Below, one piece after another: positions 16,658 to 26,051 of a stretch of DNA of 64,000 nt. This DNA is from CAIKBL01 sp050247235 (lineage in GTDB: Bacteria; Pseudomonadota; Gammaproteobacteria; Ga0077536). A program made the position numbers and the translations under genes. The notes under the pieces are model-generated. The model was not told where the DNA came from, did not search any database, and worked only from the letters and a program-made list of their open reading frames with translations. The stretch is from NCBI GenBank assembly GCA_050247235.1, contig JBFWUN010000006.1:51870-115869 (forward strand), given 5' to 3'. Numbering within the stretch: position 1 is the stretch's first letter; each line of letters opens with the position of its first letter.

Positions 16658-16978
16658 CCTGAGCGGTCCCCAATATCGAGACGGGGCGTTTCACGTCCGC
16701 GGTCCCCGCGCATCTTCCGCTGGTTGAAAATAAAGCTGGCGTTAGCACAGAGTTGATGTAAGATGCAACTCAACAAGCTTTGCCACCCCTTTCCGAATCA
16801 ATCTTTAAAATCTGCGCTCGAGTCAGGCCCGCCGGTTCGAATTCCGAAATCCCCTATACGCAGACCAGGACAAGCATTCGCCAACCCCGGCGATTCATCG
16901 GCGAGACATTTGTGCGGTTGGTGTCGCGCCGAGGTGATTGGAAACGACCCTCGTTTTAATGATGGATGAGAGAGACTG
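16658..16978 (+). other. AT-richer leader/promoter region of RRM gene
   Basis: This 321-base gap holds no gene I can support. It is visibly richer in A and T than its surroundings. -10-like hexamers occur at 16759-16764 (TAAGAT) and 16806-16811 (TAAAAT), but neither has a good -35 at the right distance. The RRM start has only a weak GAGAGA. A long leader upstream of a small RNA-binding protein may allow temperature or autoregulatory control; no specific structure was recognised. Confidence 0.4.
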
Positions 16979-17269
16979 ATGAATATTTATGTTGGAAACC
17001 TGGCCTATAGCGTGACCGATGCGGACCTGTCGCAGGCATTCTCGGCCTATGGTGCGGTGGCGAGCGCCAGCGTCATCAAAGACAAGTTCTCGGGTCAGTC
17101 GAAGGGTTTCGGTTTCGTTGAGATGCCGAACAACGCCGAGGCGAACGAGGCTATCAAGAACCTCAACGAAAAGCCGCTCAAGGGTCGCAACATGCGCGTT
17201 AACGAGGCGAAGCCGCGGGAAGATCGCCCGGCACGTCCGCCCCGCCGGACCGGTGGCTACGATCGTTAA
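16979..17269 (+). CDS. RRM-domain RNA-binding protein 1
   Basis: A 96-residue single RNA recognition motif. RNP2 is IYVGNLAY (3-10) and RNP1 is KGFGFVEM (41-48), so the aromatic residues that stack on RNA bases are present. The C-terminal tail is short and rich in Arg, Pro and Gly. Such small RRM proteins are known in cyanobacteria and many proteobacteria, sometimes cold-induced. A second, clearly related copy lies at 19861, on the other side of ygiQ. Confidence 0.93.
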   Translation: MNIYVGNLAYSVTDADLSQAFSAYGAVASASVIKDKFSGQSKGFGFVEMPNNAEANEAIKNLNEKPLKGRNMRVNEAKPREDRPARPPRRTGGYDR

Positions 17270-17287
17270 CTGACGACAGTCACTTTC

Positions 17288-17319
17288 CACCTGCCGGTCG
17301 TTGATACGGGCGGCAGGTG
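17288..17319 (+). terminator. Terminator-like hairpin after RRM gene 1
   Basis: An 8-bp perfect inverted repeat (CACCTGCC / GGCAGGTG) with a 16-base loop begins 19 bases after the RRM stop codon. It is followed by ACCGTTTC rather than a proper T-run. Confidence 0.45.
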
Positions 17320-17460
17320 ACCGTTTCAGAGCCGCACGCGGTTCCGGTCACCCGATCGGCGCCCGTCACTGCGGCCTGTATTCGACAGGGCGTCGCAACG
17401 CCGCGACGCCCGCGACACTCTTCGCGCACGACGTCCACTCCCCGATCACGAGCCGCGTGC

Positions 17461-19644
17461 ATGGAATCCGCCAAGGACCTCTTCAGTTACCGCAGGTATT
17501 GGGCACACCGGTTCGGCCCCGCGCCATTCCTGCCTACCAGCCGGGCGGAGATGGACGCGCTGGGATGGGACGCGTGCGATGTGATAGTGGTCACCGGCGA
17601 CGCGTACGTGGATCACCCGAGTTTCGGCATGGCCATCATCGGACGTGTGCTCGAAGCGCAGGGATTCCGGGTCGGGATCATCGCGCAACCGGACTGGCGG
17701 AGCTCCCACGATTTCACGCGACTCGGCCGCCCCCGGCTGTTCTGCGGAATCACCGCCGGCAACATGGACTCCATGGTGAATCGCTACACCGCCGATCGTC
17801 GGATCCGGACCGACGATGCCTACACGCCGGACGCGGCACCGGGGCGTCGGCCCGACCGCTCAGTGATCGTCTACGCGCAGCGCGCGCGCGAAGCGTTCGA
17901 AGACGTGCCCATCGTCATCGGCGGGATCGAAGCGAGCCTCCGACGCATCGCGCACTTCGACTACTGGTCGGAGAAAGTGCGACGATCGATCCTGCTCGAC
18001 GCGAAGGCCGATCTGCTCGTATACGGCAACGGTGAACGACAGATCGTTGAGATCGCCCATCGGCTGTCCGCGGGTGAACCGATCTCCGCGCTGCGCGACC
18101 TGCGCGGCACCGCGCTGGTGCAGACGGTGCCCGACGCTTGGGTGGAAGTCGATTCCACGTCGGTCGACACCCCCGGTCCGATCGCGCTTCCGGCGGATCC
18201 CTACGCCATGGAGCCCGCACGGGCGACAGGCACGACGCGCGCCGAGTCGGGGTCTGCGACCGTTCCCGTTGCGTCGCTGCTGACGCGCCCGCGCGTCCGG
18301 GCGACCGAGCGCGCACGCTCGGTTCTGCGACTCCCGTCCTTCGAACAGGTCCGCGACGATCCCGTTCTCTACGCGCATGCATCCCGCGTTCTGCACCTTG
18401 AATCGAACCCGGGAAACGCGCGCGCACTGGTGCAACGTCACGGCGGCCTGGATGTCTGGATCAACCCGCCGCCGATTCCGCTGACGACTCCGGAAATGGA
18501 TCGGATCTACGAACTGCCCTACCGGCGGCTGCCGCACCCTTCTTACGGCAGCGCGAAAATCCCCGCCTACGAGATGATCCGCTTCTCGATTCCGATCCAG
18601 CGCGGGTGTTTCGGCGGTTGCTCGTTCTGTTCGATCACCGAACATGAAGGCCGTATCATCCAGAATAGATCCGAGGAGTCGATCATCCGGGAGATCGAAA
18701 CGATCCGCGACACGGTGCCCGGGTTCACGGGCGTCATATCTGATCTCGGCGGTCCCACCGCGAATATGTACCGGATCGCATGCCGCAGTCGCGAAATCGA
18801 AGCAGCGTGCCGCCGTCCCGCGTGCGTTTACCCGGACATCTGTCCGAACCTGGACACGAATCACGACGCGCTGGTTCGGCTCTACCGCCGAGCCCGCGAG
18901 ATCCCTGGCATCAAGAAGGTACTGATCGCGTCCGGCGTACGTTACGACCTCGCGATCCAGTCTCCCGAGTACGTGAAGGAACTGGTGACGCACCATGTTG
19001 GCGGGTACCTGAAGATCGCGCCGGAGCACATCAAGGAAGGTCCCCTGTCGAAAATGATGAAGCCCGGCATCGCGACCTACTTCCGGTTCAAGCAACTGTT
19101 CGATCGCTATTCGCGCGCCGCGGGCAAGGAACAGTACCTGATCCCATACTTCATCGCGGCGCACCCCGGTACGCGCGACGAGGACATGCTGGAACTCGCC
19201 CTGTGGCTGAAGAAGAACGGCTTCCGCGCGGACCAGGTGCAGGCGTTCCTGCCCTCGCCCATGGCCAGCGCGACCGCCATGTACCATTCGGGCAAGAATC
19301 CCCTGCGCAAGGTGTCGCGCACCAGCGAGGACGTCCATGTGCCGAAGGGGCTCCGCGTCCGACGCCTGCACAAGGCCTTCCTGCGCTACCACGATCCCAA
19401 CAACTGGCCGATGCTGCGCGCCGCGCTCACTCGCCTCGGACGCGAAGACCTGATTGGCAGCGGCCCCGGGCACCTCGTTCCGCGTCATCAGCCGAACGGC
19501 ACCGGGCACACGCCTGAGGGTGCACGCGCTGCGCGATTTGCGACGCAACACACAGGGCTGCCCCGTTCGCCCACCCCGACCCGCCGCAACTCGGCGGAAC
19601 CGCGCGTGGCGCGCGCCAGGACACCGCGCAAGCGGCGGCCCTGA
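17461..19644 (+). CDS. ygiQ: YgiQ family radical SAM protein
   Basis: A 727-residue protein close to E. coli YgiQ in length and sequence. The N-terminal domain has FGPAPFLPTSRAEMDALGWD and VTGDAYVDHPSFG. The radical SAM cluster motif is CFGGCSFC (Cys383, Cys387, Cys390), and DPVLYAHASRVLHLE and NPGNARALVQ are near-invariant family stretches. The C-terminal tail is basic and low-complexity. The substrate of YgiQ is not established. I use the ATG at 17461, which aligns with the expected N-terminus; the frame is open to 17317, and its ribosome site is weak, so the start is not certain. It is framed by two RRM genes. Confidence 0.92.
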   Translation: MESAKDLFSYRRYWAHRFGPAPFLPTSRAEMDALGWDACDVIVVTGDAYVDHPSFGMAIIGRVLEAQGFRVGIIAQPDWRSSHDFTRLGRPRLFCGITAGNMDSMVNRYTADRRIRTDDAYTPDAAPGRRPDRSVIVYAQRAREAFEDVPIVIGGIEASLRRIAHFDYWSEKVRRSILLDAKADLLVYGNGERQIVEIAHRLSAGEPISALRDLRGTALVQTVPDAWVEVDSTSVDTPGPIALPADPYAMEPARATGTTRAESGSATVPVASLLTRPRVRATERARSVLRLPSFEQVRDDPVLYAHASRVLHLESNPGNARALVQRHGGLDVWINPPPIPLTTPEMDRIYELPYRRLPHPSYGSAKIPAYEMIRFSIPIQRGCFGGCSFCSITEHEGRIIQNRSEESIIREIETIRDTVPGFTGVISDLGGPTANMYRIACRSREIEAACRRPACVYPDICPNLDTNHDALVRLYRRAREIPGIKKVLIASGVRYDLAIQSPEYVKELVTHHVGGYLKIAPEHIKEGPLSKMMKPGIATYFRFKQLFDRYSRAAGKEQYLIPYFIAAHPGTRDEDMLELALWLKKNGFRADQVQAFLPSPMASATAMYHSGKNPLRKVSRTSEDVHVPKGLRVRRLHKAFLRYHDPNNWPMLRAALTRLGREDLIGSGPGHLVPRHQPNGTGHTPEGARAARFATQHTGLPRSPTPTRRNSAEPRVARARTPRKRRP

Positions 19645-19664
19645 GCGCGACCGCGCGCGTGAGA

Positions 19665-19698
19665 CGCGCGCGGGTACTTGACTGGAGACCCGCGCGCG
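19665..19698 (+). terminator. GC-rich terminator-like hairpin after ygiQ
   Basis: A perfect 11-bp inverted repeat (CGCGCGCGGGT / ACCCGCGCGCG) with a 12-base loop starts 21 bases after the ygiQ stop codon. It ends just before the promoter of the second RRM gene. Confidence 0.6.
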
Positions 19699-19700
19699 GG

Positions 19701-19729
19701 TTGTCAGTGCGATTTTCCGTTGCTACATT
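19701..19729 (+). promoter_or_regulatory. Sigma-70-type promoter of RRM gene 2
   Basis: TTGTCA (19701-19706) and TACATT (19724-19729) are separated by exactly 17 bases, with TGC directly before the -10 as in extended -10 promoters. Transcription would begin near 19736, giving a leader of about 125 bases. Confidence 0.6.
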
Positions 19730-19860
19730 CAAATGCACCCTTGCGTGGAGCCATCCCTCCGCGCTCGTAAGAGAAGCGAGCATAGACTCGTCATCAGTGC
19801 CCGATTCGCGTGTCTTCTCGAGCCTGATCACCCCGAAGCCCAGACACGCGGAGGATCTCA

Positions 19861-20157
19861 ATGGCCATCAACATCTACGTTGGCAACCTACCCTACAACA
19901 TGCGTGAAGAGGAACTGCGCGAAGCGTTCGAACGCTATGGCGCTGTCAGCTCCGCGAAAATCGTGATCGATCGGGATACGAATCGTTCGAAAGGATTCGG
20001 TTTCGTCGAAATGCCCAACCAGGGAGAAGGTGAAGCGGCCATCAAGGCGCTCGATGGCCAGCCGATGAATGGACGGCCACTGCGGGTGAACCCTGCAAAA
20101 CCGCGCGAAGGCGGCCCAGGTCCGCGCGGCGATCGGCCGCGCGGTCCGCGCTACTGA
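19861..20157 (+). CDS. RRM-domain RNA-binding protein 2
   Basis: A 98-residue single RRM, paralogous to the gene at 16979: RNP2 IYVGNLPY (5-12), RNP1 KGFGFVEM (44-51). The tail is Gly, Pro and Arg rich (about 78-98), typical of an unstructured RNA-contact region. GGAGGA five bases before the ATG is a strong ribosome site, unlike copy 1. It has its own promoter and a long leader. An imperfect hairpin with one G-T pair (20210-20251) follows and may end the transcript. Confidence 0.93.
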   Translation: MAINIYVGNLPYNMREEELREAFERYGAVSSAKIVIDRDTNRSKGFGFVEMPNQGEGEAAIKALDGQPMNGRPLRVNPAKPREGGPGPRGDRPRGPRY

Positions 20158-20297
20158 TCCGAGTCCGCGAGATACGCACCGCTGCGGCCGTGGCAGCAGC
20201 GCGCGGGACGGGGAAGTATTTCGACAGACGCCGCGTCCGACGTATTTCCCCGCAGGCGTGAGAGCCTTCCGACGCTCCGCACGCGCGCGATCCGCTG

Positions 20298-20306
20298 TGC
20301 TAGATT
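20298..20306 (+). promoter_or_regulatory. Possible extended -10 promoter of amidase-hydantoinase cluster
   Basis: TGC followed by TAGATT (20301-20306) resembles an extended -10 element, 31 bases before the amidase ATG. No good -35 is seen 17 bases upstream, so this is tentative. Confidence 0.38.
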
Positions 20307-20337
20307 GCGGCTCCGTCCCCTGCCAGAGGAGCCCGCC

Positions 20338-21768
20338 ATGGATCGTCTGATGCGACTGAGTGCGATCGAACAGGCCCGGCTCGTGCGCTCCGGCCAGGTC
20401 TCCCCCCGGGAACTGGTGGAAGCATCGATCGCCGCCATCGAACGGACCAATCCGCAAGTCAACGCGGTGGTGCTGAAACTGTACGAGCGCGCCCAGGAAA
20501 CGCTCGAGACCCTCGACCGGAACGCGCCGTTTGCCGGTGTCCCGCTGCTGCTGAAGGACATGCTGGCGGAGTACGAGGGGACACGCATGACGGAGGGGTC
20601 GCGATTCCTCAGGGACTATGTCTCCCCGCGCGACAGCGCCCTCGTGACGCGTTACCGCCGCGCCGGTTTCGTGATCGTCGGCAAGACCAACACACCGGAA
20701 TTCGCGTCCAAGCCCACCACGGAGCCCACGCTGTTCGGGCCCACAGGGAATCCGTGGAACCCGGGATATTCTGCGGGAGGCTCATCCGGCGGGTCCGGCT
20801 CCGCGGTGGCCGCGGGGATGACCGCGGTGGCGCACGCCAATGACGGCGGCGGCTCCATCCGCTGTCCGGCAGCCTGGTGCGGACTGGTCGGTCTCAAACC
20901 GACGCGTGGCCGCAACCCGCTCGGACCGGACTACGGCGACATGGGCGCCGGGCTCATCTGCGAGCACGTGGTCACGCACACGGTGGAGGACAGCGCGGCG
21001 ATCCTTGACGTCACCGCCGGCGCCGATCCTGGCGCACCGTATTTCCCGCCACCGCCCGCACGGCCTTTCGTGCAGGAGATCGGCGCGCCCACGGGCCGCC
21101 TGCGTATCGCATTGAGCACAGTACCGCTGACTGGTACACCCGTTCACCCTGAATGTGTGAAGGCGGCCGAACTGGCCGCGCGGCAGTGTGAAGCGCTCGG
21201 CCACCATGTCGAAGAGGCGCGCCCCGCCATCTCGCCCGATTCCGCCCAGCGCTTCAACGAGCTCTTCACGACCATCTGGCTGGGCATGGTGGCCTGGGCC
21301 ATTCGTGACTGGTCCCGGCGCACCGGACGCACCCCGACACGCGAAGATTTCGAACCCCATACCTGGAAGATGTACGGGTACGATGAACAACGTCGTCCCT
21401 CCGACCTGTTCCTCGCGATCCAGGACATGCAGCGCGTGGCCCGCGAGGTGGCGCCGTTCTTCGAGACCTACGATGTCTGGCTCACGCCGACCACTACACA
21501 ACCCCCCCAACCGCTCGGCTGGTTCGATTTCGATCCCGCGCATCCCAGGCAGGCAACGGAGCGGATGGGGGATATCCCGCGCTTCACGGCAATTGCCAAC
21601 ATGAGCGGTCAGCCCGCGATGAGCCTGCCGCTGCACTGGACAGCGGACGGACTGCCCGTGGGAGTGCAGATCATCGGTCGTTACGCCGACGAAGCGACAC
21701 TCTTCAGACTCGGCGCCCAGCTCGAACAGGCATGCCCGTGGCGCGCGCGGATCCCCGTGGTGAGCTGA
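20338..21768 (+). CDS. Amidase signature family hydrolase 1
   Basis: A 476-residue amidase-signature enzyme. The Lys-cisSer-Ser triad is visible: Lys73 in LLLKDM, Ser149 in SAGGSSGGSG and nucleophile Ser173 in DGGGSIRCPA, with the usual 24-residue spacing. GAGGAG precedes the ATG at 20338. Cytoplasmic, no signal peptide. The gene is followed within 26 bases by HyuA, so an amide or carbamoyl product of the hydantoinase-like enzyme may be its substrate, or it may supply that enzyme. The exact specificity cannot be read from the sequence. Confidence 0.9.
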   Translation: MDRLMRLSAIEQARLVRSGQVSPRELVEASIAAIERTNPQVNAVVLKLYERAQETLETLDRNAPFAGVPLLLKDMLAEYEGTRMTEGSRFLRDYVSPRDSALVTRYRRAGFVIVGKTNTPEFASKPTTEPTLFGPTGNPWNPGYSAGGSSGGSGSAVAAGMTAVAHANDGGGSIRCPAAWCGLVGLKPTRGRNPLGPDYGDMGAGLICEHVVTHTVEDSAAILDVTAGADPGAPYFPPPPARPFVQEIGAPTGRLRIALSTVPLTGTPVHPECVKAAELAARQCEALGHHVEEARPAISPDSAQRFNELFTTIWLGMVAWAIRDWSRRTGRTPTREDFEPHTWKMYGYDEQRRPSDLFLAIQDMQRVAREVAPFFETYDVWLTPTTTQPPQPLGWFDFDPAHPRQATERMGDIPRFTAIANMSGQPAMSLPLHWTADGLPVGVQIIGRYADEATLFRLGAQLEQACPWRARIPVVS

Positions 21769-21794
21769 GCGAACCGGGCGGAACAGTCCCCGCC

Positions 21795-23840
21795 ATGGGT
21801 GACTGGCATGTTGCGATCGACGTCGGCGGGACTTTCACCGACGCGATCGCGCGCACCGACGACGGTCACCTGCGCACCGCCAAGGTGCGAACGAGGCCCT
21901 CCGCGCTTGCCGACGGAGTCCTCGAGGCGCTGGCGGCGCTCGAAACTGTCATGCCATCACCTGCACCGCGCGTTGCGCAGATCCGCTATGGCACCACGCT
22001 CGCGACCAATGCACTCCTCGAACACCGCCTCGCGCCGATCGCGCTGATCATCACCGCCGGGTTTCGCGAGATCCTCGAGATCAACGGCGTTCACGACGAG
22101 GACCACCACGAACCAGGCTCACACGCGCATGCGCGCCCCCGCCTCGTGCCGCTTGAGGACATACACGAGGTGCGCGAACGACTCGACGGGGATGGCCGAA
22201 TCCGCGTGCCGCTCGACCCCCACGAGGTGGAAAGGATCGCCAAGCGCATCATCGCAAGCGGACGGACGTTCGTCGCGGTGGCGCTGCTGCACAGCTACCG
22301 CGAGGCATGCCACGAGCGCGCCGTGCGAGATATCCTCGCCCGCTGCGCACCCACCCTGCGTGTGGTGCTGTCATCGGAAGTCCTGCCCGAGCTTCGCGAA
22401 TACGAACGCACGGTCATCACCTGCCTCAATACCGCCCTGCTTCCGCTGATGCAGGACCACCTGCGGCGAATCACCACCGGCGAAGCGGCGCCCCTGCTCC
22501 TGATGAAAGCGTCGGGGGGCCTCGGCGCCGCCGCCCGGGCGCTCGATACTCCGCTCGCGACGGTGCTGTCCGGTCCCAGTGCCGCGGTGCTGAACGCCTG
22601 TCACGTTGCCCGCCAATGCGCGCTCGAACACGCGATTTCCCTGGACATCGGCGGGACATCGACCGACGTGGCGCTGATCGAGCACGGTCAGTACCGCACC
22701 GTGCTCGACGCGGAAGTGGCCGGATATCCACTGAAGACACCGGCAATCGACCTCGTGACTATTGGGGCGGGTGGCGGTTCCATTGCACGCGATGGACGCG
22801 ATCGGCGCTGGCGCGTCGGCCCGCAGAGCGCCGGCGCCGAACCGGGACCCGCATGCTACGGCCGAGGCGGCACCGAGGTGACGCTGACCGACATCCACCT
22901 CGCGCTGGGCCGGCTTTCCGACCGGTTGCTCGACGGTGCCGTCCGCCTTGATCCCGACGCCGCGCGAACGGTGCTGTCCCGCTTCGGCGCTGCGCGCGGA
23001 CTGGATGGCGTCCAGACCGCGCAGGGGCTGCTGCAGATCGTCACGAACACGATGTGCGGCGCAATCCGCCGGCTCGCAGCGCGCCGCGGCCGACGCCCGG
23101 AAATGCATGCACTGATTGCGCAGGGAGGGGCGGGACCGTTGCACGCGGCCGAACTCGCCGGCTTGCTCGGCGCGCGTGAGGTCGTGGTGCCGCCGCTGCC
23201 GGGATTCGCCGCCGCGCAGGGCCTGCTGATGAGCGCCGTGCGTGAAGACGCGGTGCAGAACTTCCCTCAGCGCGAACACGCCTTCGATATCGGCGGTACG
23301 GAAGACTGCTTTGCGCGACTCGAAAACGAAGTGTGCACGCGTCTGGCGACGTTCGGATTCGCCCGGGACGCTATCACGCTGACCCGCGGCGCCGATGTAC
23401 GCTACGTCGGAATGACCTCCGAGTTTCCGATTCCCGTTTCCACGCCGATCACGCGTACGGCGCTCGCCACCGTGGTGGAGGAGTTCCATCGCACGTACGA
23501 GGCGTTCTGCGGACGTGCCTATCGCGGGCTGGAGGCCGTCGAACTGGTGAACCTGCGCGTGACCGGTACGATCGCAGGCCCCGCCCTGCCCGCACAGGCC
23601 TTCTCAACTGTCGCCCGTGATCCCCGCCCGCTGTCCACTCGCGATGTGTACTTCCTGGACGCGCGCGCACCCGTGCAGTCTCCGGTATACCGTCGCGAGA
23701 CCCTGGGACCCGGTATCAAGCTGGAAGGGCCGCTCGTAATCGAGCAGCAGGACACGACGACCCTGGTGCCTCCGGGCTTTTCCGCGCATACCGACGAGTT
23801 CGGCAATCTACGGCTCGTACGCCACGGGAGTCCGACATGA
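21795..23840 (+). CDS. HyuA family ATPase subunit 1 (hydantoinase/oxoprolinase A)
   Basis: A 681-residue HyuA protein with ASKHA nucleotide-binding motifs DVGGTFTD (9-16), SLDIGGTSTDV and IGAGGGSIARD, plus the VGPQSAGAEPGPACYGRGG loop. Members include the ATP-dependent N-methylhydantoinase, 5-oxoprolinase and acetophenone carboxylase subunits. I chose the ATG at 21795; the frame overlaps the amidase end if extended. It is followed by a second, different HyuA gene and a single HyuB, the arrangement of the acetophenone carboxylase core rather than a simple A-B hydantoinase. Confidence 0.88.
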   Translation: MGDWHVAIDVGGTFTDAIARTDDGHLRTAKVRTRPSALADGVLEALAALETVMPSPAPRVAQIRYGTTLATNALLEHRLAPIALIITAGFREILEINGVHDEDHHEPGSHAHARPRLVPLEDIHEVRERLDGDGRIRVPLDPHEVERIAKRIIASGRTFVAVALLHSYREACHERAVRDILARCAPTLRVVLSSEVLPELREYERTVITCLNTALLPLMQDHLRRITTGEAAPLLLMKASGGLGAAARALDTPLATVLSGPSAAVLNACHVARQCALEHAISLDIGGTSTDVALIEHGQYRTVLDAEVAGYPLKTPAIDLVTIGAGGGSIARDGRDRRWRVGPQSAGAEPGPACYGRGGTEVTLTDIHLALGRLSDRLLDGAVRLDPDAARTVLSRFGAARGLDGVQTAQGLLQIVTNTMCGAIRRLAARRGRRPEMHALIAQGGAGPLHAAELAGLLGAREVVVPPLPGFAAAQGLLMSAVREDAVQNFPQREHAFDIGGTEDCFARLENEVCTRLATFGFARDAITLTRGADVRYVGMTSEFPIPVSTPITRTALATVVEEFHRTYEAFCGRAYRGLEAVELVNLRVTGTIAGPALPAQAFSTVARDPRPLSTRDVYFLDARAPVQSPVYRRETLGPGIKLEGPLVIEQQDTTTLVPPGFSAHTDEFGNLRLVRHGSPT

Positions 23841-23952
23841 ACGGCATATTCTGTCCACGGCACGCGGCGCGGTTGCGGCGCACACCGTTCGAGCGGCGAT
23901 CCATATCGTCGGATCCCGCATGTTCTACCTTCGAACGTAAGGAGCAGCCCGA

Positions 23953-26019
23953 ATGAGCTGGCGTATCGCGGTCGACATCGGTGGCACGTTCACCGACATC
24001 GTGGCACTCGAAGAACAGACCGGCGCATTTCACCTCGCGAAGGTCCCGAGCACGCCGGACGACCCTGCCCGAGGCTTCATGGATGGAATCGCTCATATCA
24101 TGGCCACGGGCGGTATCGCGCCGCAGGCGATCGGTGCGGTGTTTCATGGCACAACCGTCGCGACCAATGCAATTCTCGAGCGCAAGTACTCCGAACTCGG
24201 CCTCATCATCACCCGGGGATATCGCGAGGCGCTCGAATGTGCGCGCCAGACCGTTCCCGGCGAGTTCGGCGACATCACATGGTGGATCAAGCCCCCGCGA
24301 GTCGTTCCGCTGGAACTGGTGCGTGAAGTCGATGCGCGGATGGACGTGCACGGTCGCGTGGTGCGGATCGTCAACCACGAGGAGATCGCAGCCGTGGCAC
24401 GCGATTTCCGCGCGCGCGGTGTGCGCGCGATCGCGGTGTCGCTGCTGCACTCCTACCGGAATCCGGCCCACGAACTCGAAATCCGTGACGTGCTTCGCAT
24501 CGAGTACCCCGAGTGTTTCATCTCCATCTCGTCAGACATCCTGCGCGAGTACCGCGAGTACGAACGGACCAACACCACCTGCCTGAACACCGCGCTGATG
24601 CCGCTGCTGTCCGATTACCACGCCAAGCTCCAGCAGCACCTCCGCGACCGGCAGATCACGGCACCGTTCTACATCATGCGCTCGAGCGGCGGGCTCGCGC
24701 AGGCGGAAGAGATTGCCCGGCTGCCGATTGCCGCCGCACTGTCGGGACCGGCGGCAGGGGTCGTCGCCGCGACACATTTCGGCACGCTGGGCGGCTACAG
24801 GGACGTGATCGCATTCGACGTCGGCGGTACCTCGGCCGACATCTGCCTCGTCGAGAATGGCGAGCCGCGCATGCTGACCGAGGGAAGAGTCGACATCTAC
24901 GACATCAAGACACCGATGGTGGACATCCACACGGTTGGCGCGGGCGGCGGATCGGTCGCGTGGCTGGCCGGCGGTCGCAGCCTCAAGGTCGGTCCGCAGA
25001 GCGCCGGCGCCGCGCCCGGACCCGTGTGTTACGACCGCGGCGGTACCCAACCGACAGTCACCGATGCAAACCTCGTCCTCGGCCGGTTGACGGGCGGACT
25101 TGCCGGGGGCGGCATCCGGCTCAACCGCGCCAAGGCCGCGGAGGCCATCGACGCGCTTGCCCGTGACCTGAATCTCGATCCGGTCGCGGCTGCCGAAGGC
25201 ATTCTTCGCATCGCCATCGAAAACATGGCCGCCGGGATCCGGACGGTCTCGGTGAAGCGCGGGCGCGATCCGCGCAGCTATGCGCTCGTGCCATTCGGCG
25301 GTGCCGGCCCACTGCACGCGTGCTACCTCGCCGACTGGCTGGGCATGACGCGCATCGTCGTGCCGCCGAATCCCGGGGTGACGTCGGCCTACGGGCTGCT
25401 GCTGACGGATGTGCGCATCGACGAGGTACACACCGACGTACAGCGCGAGGATCGCCTTGAACTCGCCGCGCTCGGGGCGGAATTCGACACGCTCCAATCT
25501 TCGGTAAGCGCACGCCTGGCAGCCGAAGGTTTCACGCCTGCCGGAATCGTCATGCAGCGTTTCGTTGACATGCGATACGGTGGCCAGGCCTACGAGATCC
25601 GGGTGCCGCTGCCCGACACGCCCGAGGATCTCTCGCAGCGGTTGCAGCAAGCGATCACCACGTTCCACGCGAGTCACAAGGATCTCTACGGATATGCCTA
25701 TGAAGGCAAACAGCTGGTCGAACTCGTGAATGTCGGTGTGACGGGATTCGGTCTGCTCAAACGCCCGCAGGTGCCGGCCGGCGAGTTTGCCGGCATCGAT
25801 CCGTCAGCCGCGCTGCGTGGTCGCGCGACGGTGCACTTTCCGCAGGAGAAGGGCACCGTGGACTGCCCGGTGTACGACCGCGCGGCACTGCACGCCGGCA
25901 ACGAGATCATGGGTCCGGCGATTGTCGAGCAGTACGACTCAACGACGGTCGTGAATCCCGGCTGGCACGGCCGTGTCGACGGCTTCGGCAACCTCGTTCT
26001 CACCCGGAGCGCCGCCTGA
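23953..26019 (+). CDS. HyuA family ATPase subunit 2
   Basis: A 688-residue HyuA protein with DIGGTFTD (8-15), AFDVGGTSADI and VGAGGGSVAWL. AAGGAG lies eight bases before the ATG. It clearly differs from the preceding HyuA (for example EYRE-YERTNTTCLNTALMP against EYERTVITCLNTALLP), so the two are old paralogues rather than a fresh duplication. In heteromeric carboxylases two HyuA types can sit in one complex, one of them active. All phosphate-binding motifs look intact in both, so I cannot say which would be catalytic. Confidence 0.88.
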   Translation: MSWRIAVDIGGTFTDIVALEEQTGAFHLAKVPSTPDDPARGFMDGIAHIMATGGIAPQAIGAVFHGTTVATNAILERKYSELGLIITRGYREALECARQTVPGEFGDITWWIKPPRVVPLELVREVDARMDVHGRVVRIVNHEEIAAVARDFRARGVRAIAVSLLHSYRNPAHELEIRDVLRIEYPECFISISSDILREYREYERTNTTCLNTALMPLLSDYHAKLQQHLRDRQITAPFYIMRSSGGLAQAEEIARLPIAAALSGPAAGVVAATHFGTLGGYRDVIAFDVGGTSADICLVENGEPRMLTEGRVDIYDIKTPMVDIHTVGAGGGSVAWLAGGRSLKVGPQSAGAAPGPVCYDRGGTQPTVTDANLVLGRLTGGLAGGGIRLNRAKAAEAIDALARDLNLDPVAAAEGILRIAIENMAAGIRTVSVKRGRDPRSYALVPFGGAGPLHACYLADWLGMTRIVVPPNPGVTSAYGLLLTDVRIDEVHTDVQREDRLELAALGAEFDTLQSSVSARLAAEGFTPAGIVMQRFVDMRYGGQAYEIRVPLPDTPEDLSQRLQQAITTFHASHKDLYGYAYEGKQLVELVNVGVTGFGLLKRPQVPAGEFAGIDPSAALRGRATVHFPQEKGTVDCPVYDRAALHAGNEIMGPAIVEQYDSTTVVNPGWHGRVDGFGNLVLTRSAA

Positions 26020-26051
26020 ACGGCGCGCCCACCAGATCCGAAAGGCACGCG

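Noticed and set aside
16834..16845. GGTTCGAATTCC resembling a tRNA T-loop
   Set aside because: The flanking bases do not pair as a T-stem and no acceptor, D or anticodon arms are nearby.
17860..19551. 563-residue open frame on the minus strand
   Set aside because: Antisense to ygiQ, which has clear family motifs.
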